Assembly: GCA_013002105.1 (NCBI GenBank)
Contig: JABDKS010000623.1
Location: 1-5,147, forward strand
DNA length: 5,147 bases
Source of the DNA: Pirellulaceae bacterium
GTDB lineage: Bacteria; Planctomycetota; Planctomycetia; Pirellulales; Pirellulaceae
Direction: 5' to 3'
Of this stretch, positions 1 through 5,147 are shown in pieces (position 1 is the stretch's first letter; every line of letters begins with the position of its first letter). The notes under the pieces are model-generated. The model was given only the letters and a program-made list of their open reading frames with translations, made no database searches and was not told where the DNA came from. The translations under genes were made by a program, and so were the position numbers.

Positions 1-609
1 AACTTGCAACAACTGAGCCAAGCCGAGCTGACATCGATCCGTCGGCGGTTTGGATTTGTGTTTCAAAATTCCGCGTTGTTCGACAGCATGTCGATCTTTG
101 ACAACATCGCCTTCCCGCTGGAGCAGAATGACAGGCTGCCAGCCGAAGTGATAAGCGAGCGTGTGATGAAGCGTCTGGCGGAAGTCGGATTGTCGGCGAG
201 CATTGCGAACAAGCGACCGAGTGAAATTTCCGGTGGGATGCGAAAACGCGTTGGCCTGGCGCGTGCTCTGATTTTGGAGCCAGAATTGGTCGTTTACGAC
301 GAACCGACCACTGGACTGGATCCAATCATGAGTGACGTGATCAACGAATTGATACTGAACACACGCCGGCAATACCCCGTTACCAGTGTTGTCGTGACAC
401 ATGACATGCACACCGCGAGAAAGGTCTCGGATCGAGTGTTGATGTTTTATCCGCGAACGAGACTCAAGCCGGATGAGTCGCAAGTCTTGTTCGATGGTCC
501 ACCGAGTGACTTGGAGCATGCCGAGGACCGACGGGTACGCCAATTCGTGCGAGGTGAAGCGGGAGAGCGACTCAATGAGATGACTCAGGGAGGCTCAACC
601 GCATCGTAA
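1..609 (+). CDS. ABC transporter ATP-binding protein, MlaF/Ttg2A family (5' truncated by window edge)
   Basis: This is the cytoplasmic ATPase of an MCE-type lipid transporter, which hydrolyses ATP to drive lipid movement between the inner membrane and the periplasm. Counting residues from the TTG at position 4, the visible parts are the Q-loop (FVFQNSALFDSM, Gln21), the signature motif ISGGMRKR (75-82), Walker B LVVYDE (95-100) with catalytic Glu100, the D-loop GLDP (104-107) and the H-loop THD with His133. Met in place of Gln in the signature, and the C-terminal 'VRQFVRGE' segment, are typical of MlaF relatives. Walker A is absent because the gene begins before the window; the frame is open through codon AAC at 1-3, so TTG at 4 is not a credible start. 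Compared with the usual length of about 260-270 residues, some 60 N-terminal residues are missing. The MCE gene 95 bases downstream on the same strand supports the assignment. A permease gene (MlaE type) is expected upstream but not seen. Confidence 0.93.
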   Translation, partial: NLQQLSQAELTSIRRRFGFVFQNSALFDSMSIFDNIAFPLEQNDRLPAEVISERVMKRLAEVGLSASIANKRPSEISGGMRKRVGLARALILEPELVVYDEPTTGLDPIMSDVINELILNTRRQYPVTSVVVTHDMHTARKVSDRVLMFYPRTRLKPDESQVLFDGPPSDLEHAEDRRVRQFVRGEAGERLNEMTQGGSTAS

Positions 610-704
610 GCGATCCAACGAGAGAACCCGTCGCGGGGCTCCTGGGGTGGACAGGATTCCTGCAAGCAATTGACGGATCGCTGACGGGGACGCGAAAATA
701 AATT

Positions 705-1976
705 ATGGACGACAATAAACTACGATTCGGCGTCGGCGTGCTGGTCATTGCCGCCATCGGAATCGGAATCATCCTGACCTTCTTGTTCGGGGCGTTTCCG
801 ACCGTGTTGACGCGCGAATATACGTTGTTGGTCGAATTCCCGTCCGCCCAAGGTGTCAGCACCAATACTCAAGTCCTGCGTGATGGCGTCAAAATTGGCC
901 GCGTAACAGATATCAAATTGCTGGAAAAAGAAGGTGTGCTGCTGGAGTTGGCGATGGACGATCAGTATCGTCTGACGCACGAGTATCTCCCTCGAATTGG
1001 TACCGGTTCGGTCATCACCGGTGATGCAACGCTGGAGTTTGTTCGGGCGAGCCCACAGCAATTGGCATCGGTGTTCAGAACCGACGCGGACCGTGATCTG
1101 ATTCCAACACCATTTTTCGATGGTGAGTACTTTCCGCACGGTTACAAAGCAGAAGATCCGTTCAATCTGCTGTTTGGATTGGAAGAGGCTGTTCGCGAGA
1201 CAATGTCATCGATCACACGTGCAGGCGATTCCATTGATGCCGCCGGGCAGAACGTTAATCAGTTGGTTGTCGAAGTGCGTCAAGTGGTCGGTGGAGCGGA
1301 TACCAAAATGGACGCGGTCGCCGACGAAGCGGTCGGGGCGTTGGAAGAATTCCAAGGTGCAATGCGTGAAATTCGTGGGATACTTGGCGATCCCCGATTG
1401 AAAGCTAGCTTGAATGATTCACTGGCGACGCTGCCGGGTGTGTTAAAAGAAGCACAGGGGACGCTTGAGAGCACGCGAAAAACGTTTGAGCGTTTCGAAA
1501 GGGTTGGCGACCGGTTCGAACGTGTGGGATTGGCTGCAGAGAATGCGATCAACGACGTTGACGGCGTCATCGGAAACGTCGATCGCACCGTCGATACGGT
1601 GCGGGATACCGTTCAGGGAGCTCAGCGAGCGATTGGAAATATCGAGCGTTTCAGCGAACCTCTGGCTAAGAACAGCGACGAATTGATCGCACAAGTGCTG
1701 CAAAGCCTCCGCAGTGTCGACCGTGCGTTGATTCAAGTCGAAACGTTCGGGACTTCGCTGAACAACAGCAATGGAACGGTTCGGCGGTTGTTGGACGACG
1801 AGGACGTCTATTGGCAGATTCGACGGACGGTCGAGAACGTCGAACAAGTGTCGGCGAGGATCAAACCGATCTTGGATGACGCACGGATCTTTTCCGACAA
1901 GATTGCTCGCGACCCGAGCCAGCTAGGCATTCGCGGAGCCATTTCCAAACGACCCAACGGCATGGGGTTGAAGTAG
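705..1976 (+). CDS. MlaD-family MCE domain protein with long helical periplasmic tail
   Basis: This is the periplasmic substrate-binding component of an MCE lipid transporter, anchored in the inner membrane. The 423 residues comprise a short cytoplasmic N-terminus (MDDNKLRFG), one membrane segment at about 9-30, an MCE domain at about 37-116 with the family hallmark GVKIGRVTDI (61-70), a linker containing DPFNLLFGLEE (151-161), then a long, mostly helical region (about 160-400) rich in Glu, Arg and Val. The C-terminus carries ARDPSQLGIRG (401-411), a type of ending I associate with MCE proteins. E. coli MlaD is only about 180 residues; the extra helix recalls PqiB and mycobacterial Mce proteins, in which such helices build a periplasmic tube, so a similar role here is inferred. 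ATG 705 is the earliest possible start, since an in-frame TAA lies at 699-701. There is no well-placed Shine-Dalgarno: GGGGA at 686-690 is 14 bases away. It is probably co-transcribed with the ATPase gene. No MlaC gene follows. Confidence 0.93.
   Translation: MDDNKLRFGVGVLVIAAIGIGIILTFLFGAFPTVLTREYTLLVEFPSAQGVSTNTQVLRDGVKIGRVTDIKLLEKEGVLLELAMDDQYRLTHEYLPRIGTGSVITGDATLEFVRASPQQLASVFRTDADRDLIPTPFFDGEYFPHGYKAEDPFNLLFGLEEAVRETMSSITRAGDSIDAAGQNVNQLVVEVRQVVGGADTKMDAVADEAVGALEEFQGAMREIRGILGDPRLKASLNDSLATLPGVLKEAQGTLESTRKTFERFERVGDRFERVGLAAENAINDVDGVIGNVDRTVDTVRDTVQGAQRAIGNIERFSEPLAKNSDELIAQVLQSLRSVDRALIQVETFGTSLNNSNGTVRRLLDDEDVYWQIRRTVENVEQVSARIKPILDDARIFSDKIARDPSQLGIRGAISKRPNGMGLK
1491..1529 (+). 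repeat. Two tandem heptad copies of RFERVG inside the MCE protein helix
   Basis: The protein motif RFERVG occurs twice exactly seven residues apart (residues 263-268 and 270-275), encoded at 1491-1508 and 1512-1529. The codons differ between the copies (for example AGG versus CGT for the second Arg), so the repeat is conserved at protein level more than at DNA level. A seven-residue period is what a coiled coil or helical bundle would show. It is short and may simply reflect heptad packing. Confidence 0.5.
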
Positions 1977-2003
1977 TCCGGGGTTATCAAAGCGGCAACT
2001 GCC

Positions 2004-2026
2004 CCCGAGCGGCCTTCGCACTCGGG
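2004..2026 (+). terminator. Possible terminator hairpin after the MCE gene
   Basis: CCCGAG (2004-2009) and CTCGGG (2021-2026) form a perfect six-base GC-rich stem with an 11-base loop, beginning 28 bases after the MCE stop codon. The position suits an operon end, but no run of T follows, so it does not meet the classic intrinsic terminator pattern. The folding is by eye only, and the inner bases can also form a competing GCG/CGC stem (2009-2011 with 2017-2019). Confidence 0.3.
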
Positions 2027-2091
2027 CGTCATTCCGAGCGGATTTCCGGGCAAGCGAGGTTCGGGGCGGCAATTCTGACGATTCAAGCGAC

Positions 2092-2120
2092 TTGACCGTG
2101 CGATTCGTTACAGGCTGAAT
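2092..2120 (+). promoter_or_regulatory. Weak sigma70-like promoter candidate upstream of the zinc-ribbon membrane protein
   Basis: TTGACC (2092-2097, five of six matches to the -35 consensus) is followed after 17 bases by CTGAAT (2115-2120, three of six matches to the -10 consensus). Transcription would start near 2127, giving a leader of about 60 bases before GTG 2188 and lying downstream of the alternative TTG 2125. The -10 match is poor, so this is only a candidate. Confidence 0.2.
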
Positions 2121-2187
2121 CGAATTGCCCGTTTCGTGTTCTAGAGTTGGACGTTCTGCGAATCCAGCCCGACCCAAGAAACGCAAC

Positions 2188-3159
2188 GTGTACGACACAA
2201 CCGAGACGAACGCCCCCGAATTTCAAACGCTCGCATCCGATCGACCACGCATTGGCGATTTTGCTGGCTCCTGTCCTGAATGCGAGGCGTCGATTCACTA
2301 TGACGGTCGCTCGCGCGGCAGCGTGGTTGCTTGCCCAGGTTGTGGGCAATGTTTGGATAGTCCGCAGGCGTTTGGGCTGAGCGACTGGTCGCTAGGCCGA
2401 CCACATTGGCCATTTTCACGCACCGTGACACCGGGATCGGTCGAAGTTGCGGTCGCGATCGCGATTGGCGGCTTAGCGTTGATCGACTGGTTTTCGATCA
2501 ACGCGAGACTTGCCGCGCTGTTTGTCAGCGCAGGATTGCTTGCCGAGGGGATTTCTAGGTTGCATCAGTTGGCGATCATGAAACAGACGCGGGAAGCAAA
2601 TGTCTTCCCCGCCCTGCCCTCGATGCCCGGTTTTGGATCACTTTGTGCAGTGTTTCGAACCCGTAATTCGGTGCTCGATTCGGTCGCAATCACCGGGATG
2701 GTCGGTGCACTCGGCTGCGGCTTGATGTGGGTGATCGAATTAGTTGCAGAGGCAAAAGATATCGGCGACGACAATCTGTGGAAAGGGATACTCTGTCTTG
2801 GAATATTACCCGCCATCATGATCTACGGCAGCTATCGAGCGATTCGTTTGAATCTTGATCGACGCGCCATGTATGTCTATCAGAAGGGCGTCCGTTATCG
2901 GATAGGTGAGCGGGAAGAGTCGTTTACTTGGCAGGACGTAAAGCGGATGACGGCCATTCACCTTGGAGATGCGATTGACGAAGACGCGATTGACATCGAA
3001 TTCACGTCGATACGCAAAAAAATCCGTATCACGCGCGCTCAATTTCCATTGATTGAATTCCTTTGGCAACGTCTGCTTCAGGAAGCCCAAGAACGCATCG
3101 CGTCAGCTCACATCGAAATCCGAACCGAGATAGCGACACGCCCAAACGCGCCCGCGTAA
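2188..3159 (+). CDS. Hypothetical membrane protein: N-terminal zinc ribbon, about four membrane segments, C-terminal PH-like domain
   Basis: I do not recognise this gene as a named family. From GTG 2188 it has 323 residues. A zinc ribbon is formed by CPEC (29-32) and CPGC (49-52). Four hydrophobic segments follow at about 85-102, 106-122, 165-186 and 197-216; the first two are closely spaced and could be a hairpin. The C-terminal part (about 224-300) begins with YVYQKGVRYRIGEREESFTW and reads as beta-strand-rich, then ends in a helix (FLWQRLLQEAQERI). This resembles bacterial PH-like or DUF6585-type domains, by pattern only. GTG 2188 is preferred over TTG 2125 because the intervening 21 codons (PVSCSRVGRSANPARPKKRN region) look noncoding and the candidate promoter would overlap them; an in-frame TGA at 2116-2118 bars anything earlier. 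Neither start has a strong ribosome binding site. With an even number of membrane segments, both ends would be cytoplasmic. It converges on the cytochrome gene and has no evident functional link to either neighbour. Confidence 0.8.
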   Translation: MYDTTETNAPEFQTLASDRPRIGDFAGSCPECEASIHYDGRSRGSVVACPGCGQCLDSPQAFGLSDWSLGRPHWPFSRTVTPGSVEVAVAIAIGGLALIDWFSINARLAALFVSAGLLAEGISRLHQLAIMKQTREANVFPALPSMPGFGSLCAVFRTRNSVLDSVAITGMVGALGCGLMWVIELVAEAKDIGDDNLWKGILCLGILPAIMIYGSYRAIRLNLDRRAMYVYQKGVRYRIGEREESFTWQDVKRMTAIHLGDAIDEDAIDIEFTSIRKKIRITRAQFPLIEFLWQRLLQEAQERIASAHIEIRTEIATRPNAPA

Positions 3160-3181
3160 AGATGTCGCGCCATGGAGACTG

Positions 3182-3207
3182 GCCAACCGCTGATGCTTTG
3201 GTTCGGC
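3182..3207. terminator. Possible bidirectional terminator hairpin between convergent genes
   Basis: In the 68-base gap between the two convergent stop codons, GCCAACC (3182-3188) pairs with GGTT-C-GGC (3200-3207) to give a seven-pair stem with one bulged C (3204) and an 11-base loop. An inner GC/GC pairing (3189-3190 with 3195-3196) could extend it. Both flanking genes end here, so a shared terminator is plausible, but there is no T run on either strand. It was judged by eye. Confidence 0.3.
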
Positions 3208-3227
3208 GACGCCCCTCTCCAACCAAC

Positions 3228-5123
3228 TCAGGGTGAATCAGCGTCGATTTCCGATTTCTTGCTCTGCGACCGGCTCGCCGCCGCCTGTCGTTGCTGGATC
3301 AATTGATTTTGCTCAGCAGCCAAACGGTGTTCTTCGGCTTTCTCGGGTTGTCCCGTGCTTTGATAAATCGCCTGCAATGCGATGTGCGCAGCGGTTTGCG
3401 ATGGTTCGATTTCCAATGAGTACTCCAACGCTTCAATCGCTTTTTCGGAGTTGCGGTTGTTCTGTTCGGCCAAGCCCAAATAGTAGATGTCGCTACCGTC
3501 ACGATGCATTTTGCTGAGCGATCGATAAAGTTCGAGCGCCTCGGGAAACTTGCGATTCTGAAATTCGATCTTGGCCAATATGTGCGAAGCAACGATTCGC
3601 GGCATCGATTGTTTGTTTTCACGTTTCAAGATTTCACGGGCAATGTTTTCGGCAATTGGATTTTGCCCCTGCTCCCAGGCCAGCCAGACCAACGCAGCAT
3701 CGACGTCGGCGTCCGCTTTGCCGCGAGTCTTGACTTGAATCAACTCTCCGGTCGCTTCGATGTTGTAAGTCGCGAATTTGGGGTCGCCGCCCATGCGACG
3801 GTGAAGTTCATATTTGGCTAGTCCTCGCAAACGCTGTTGTTCCCAGTCGGGCAAATGGGAGACGTCCAAAATCGGTTCGAATCGTGCCGTGATTTCCGAC
3901 GCCTCCTTGGGGACGACATTGTGGATGCCGATCCGGTGATTGTGTAACGCGAAATGCGAGACATTGGTGTCACGTCGCGGCATATGGCACTTCGCGCAGT
4001 CGTTACCATTCGCAGCGATACGATCGGCATGCGTCTTGCCACATGACTGATTGTCGTGACACTGAAAACACTTGTCGCGATGGTACTCAACCAGGTTGCC
4101 GGCAGCAGGTGGATCGTGGGGATCGTGACAGGTGATGCAAGTGAGCGTTTCGGTTTCGGTGTAGCACTTGCTCTCGTGCATCTGTTCGACATGTCCGACC
4201 AGACGCATTGCATTGTCGCCATCGAGGCGAAACTGAAAGTCCACTCGGTAATCTGTCAGCGACAAACCCGGGCGAAAATCCCATTCGTCTTTGTCGGTGA
4301 CTTCGACTTGTTGCACACCCTGACAGTGACACTGCTGGCAGATCGATTCGGAAAGCTCGCGGGTCAACGACACCGGATTGACGATTGAGTCGTCGTTGCC
4401 GGCTAATTCTGGATCGTCACTCCAGTTTGGGTTCTCGCGATGACGCTTCGCATGCAACTCCCCGGGACCGTGGCATCGCTCACAGCCAATTTTCGGTTCC
4501 AGGATCTCGAATTTGTAAGGGTTTTCGTCGATTTGCTGAATCGATCCGACGTGACAGAACACGCATCGAGCCGTCACCGTCCGACGAAAAGAACGATGGG
4601 AGGGAACATCGTATCCAGGCGACATGGACCATTTTTTATCGTCGCTGTAGTAGGTGATCGGTGACTCGATCGAGAACTCGCCCTTTCGCGACAGATAACT
4701 TTTCGCGTGTGTGCCTGACCCGAGGGTCATCACCATCTGATGCTCCGTCGTGGCCGCGACGTCGCCGTTGTTATCGAGGAGGTGTTCGCGATGAAACATT
4801 TTGCCGTCGTCCACCGCGACTTCGTAGCGGTGCCCGCTGGGTTGGTGCAGGAACGTGCTGGGCGGGGGTTCGGATGCCACATCGGTGACTTGCGCCGCTT
4901 TGCTGTGCATCGTGCGCAGAAAACTCTGGTGCTGATCCTTGTGACAGTCAATGCATTGGTCCGACCCGATGTATTGGACACCGTCGGCCGCATTAGGAGG
5001 CACTTGGTCAGCAGCCACGGACTCGTTGTCCACCGCCTGGACCAAGACGATGAACGGGCAAGCCATCCAAAGAAGGATTGCCAGCGGGGTTGAAGCAAAT
5101 GAGGTCTGACGTGGTGCGATCAT
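3228..5123 (-). CDS. Secreted multihaem c-type cytochrome (seven CXXCH) with C-terminal TPR repeats
   Basis: This is a predicted periplasmic electron-transfer protein of 631 residues; its redox partner is unknown. Residues 1-30 form a Sec signal peptide, with a hydrophobic core at 14-28 and probable cleavage after VQA. Seven CXXCH haem-attachment motifs follow: CIDCH 57-61, CVFCH 187-191, CERCH 214-218, CQQCH 262-266, CITCH 329-333, CFQCH 352-356 and CAKCH 376-380. Many other histidines (for example 73, 139, 176, 224, 311, 316, 390, 394, 396) could be distal ligands. CAKCHMPRR followed by HFALHNHRI matches a recurring pattern in the cytochrome c554-like/TPR cytochrome group. About three TPR units lie at 507-540, 544-574 and 577-604, ending in a polar Gln/Ser/Lys tail. 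ATG 5123 gives a good signal peptide, but no stop lies between it and the window edge, so an earlier start cannot be excluded. No Shine-Dalgarno is visible (CAGCTGCTG...GCGCG precedes it). Haem loading would need a cytochrome c maturation system, not present here. A catalytic function is not assignable. Confidence 0.92.
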   Translation of the reverse strand: MIAPRQTSFASTPLAILLWMACPFIVLVQAVDNESVAADQVPPNAADGVQYIGSDQCIDCHKDQHQSFLRTMHSKAAQVTDVASEPPPSTFLHQPSGHRYEVAVDDGKMFHREHLLDNNGDVAATTEHQMVMTLGSGTHAKSYLSRKGEFSIESPITYYSDDKKWSMSPGYDVPSHRSFRRTVTARCVFCHVGSIQQIDENPYKFEILEPKIGCERCHGPGELHAKRHRENPNWSDDPELAGNDDSIVNPVSLTRELSESICQQCHCQGVQQVEVTDKDEWDFRPGLSLTDYRVDFQFRLDGDNAMRLVGHVEQMHESKCYTETETLTCITCHDPHDPPAAGNLVEYHRDKCFQCHDNQSCGKTHADRIAANGNDCAKCHMPRRDTNVSHFALHNHRIGIHNVVPKEASEITARFEPILDVSHLPDWEQQRLRGLAKYELHRRMGGDPKFATYNIEATGELIQVKTRGKADADVDAALVWLAWEQGQNPIAENIAREILKRENKQSMPRIVASHILAKIEFQNRKFPEALELYRSLSKMHRDGSDIYYLGLAEQNNRNSEKAIEALEYSLEIEPSQTAAHIALQAIYQSTGQPEKAEEHRLAAEQNQLIQQRQAAASRSQSKKSEIDADSP

Positions 5124-5147
5124 CGCGCGGCCAACACACAGCAGCTG

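Noticed and set aside
4..6. TTG at position 4 as the start of the ATPase gene
   Set aside because: It would leave the ATPase without Walker A; the frame is open to the window edge, so the gene is simply cut by the window.
226..240. Signature motif ISGGM instead of LSGGQ in the ATPase, as a possible inactive site
   Set aside because: MlaF-type ATPases commonly carry SGGM here, and the Walker B, D-loop and H-loop residues are intact.
622..641. Small hairpin (GAG..CCCG / CGGG..CTC) between the ATPase and MCE genes
   Set aside because: It has only a four-pair core stem with a three-base loop and an internal mismatch, and no T run; it is too weak to call a terminator or attenuator, and the two genes are expected to be co-transcribed.
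720..1139. A 139-codon open frame on the minus strand across the MCE domain
   Set aside because: The plus-strand frame encodes a clear membrane anchor and MCE domain; the minus-strand product is Gln/Arg-rich with no family features.
3504..3821. A 105-codon open frame on the plus strand opposite the TPR region
   Set aside because: It is antisense to well-supported coding sequence, with no motif and no start signal.
4740..5093. A 117-codon open frame on the plus strand opposite the cytochrome N-terminus
   Set aside because: It lies fully antisense to a gene with a signal peptide and haem motifs, has no recognisable domain, and is best explained by codon bias in the real gene.

Overview
The window looks like chromosomal DNA from a Gram-negative bacterium of the Planctomycetota, most likely a Pirellulaceae (Rhodopirellula-like) member. 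This is an inference from three things: the mixture of genes, the near absence of clear Shine-Dalgarno sequences, and moderate GC content. The gene types are an MCE lipid transporter with a long helical tail, a zinc-ribbon membrane protein of unknown function, and a secreted multihaem cytochrome with C-terminal TPRs. No database search was possible, so the taxonomy is tentative.

Layout. Positions 1-609 (+) hold the 3' part of an ABC transporter ATPase of the MlaF/Ttg2A type; its start and Walker A motif lie outside the window. Positions 705-1976 (+) encode its probable partner, an MlaD-type MCE protein with one N-terminal membrane anchor and a long periplasmic helical region. A roughly 210-base gap follows, with a possible terminator hairpin (2004-2026) and a weak promoter candidate (2092-2120). 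Next, 2188-3159 (+) encodes an unrecognised membrane protein: an N-terminal four-cysteine zinc ribbon, about four membrane segments and a cytoplasmic C-terminal domain that may be PH-like. A 68-base convergent gap with a hairpin (3182-3207) separates it from 3228-5123 (-), a secreted cytochrome with seven CXXCH haem-binding motifs and about three C-terminal TPR units.

How they work together. The first two genes form one functional unit: the ATPase powers an inner-membrane permease (expected upstream, not seen), and the MCE protein carries lipid through the periplasm. No MlaC-like or MlaB-like gene follows the MCE gene, so the long helical tail may do part of the bridging. The membrane protein and the cytochrome appear to be independent transcription units. 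There is no tRNA, rRNA, CRISPR array, insertion sequence or clear sign of recent gene transfer. I see no convincing undescribed multi-gene system; the most interesting items are the architectures of the cytochrome and of the zinc-ribbon membrane protein.
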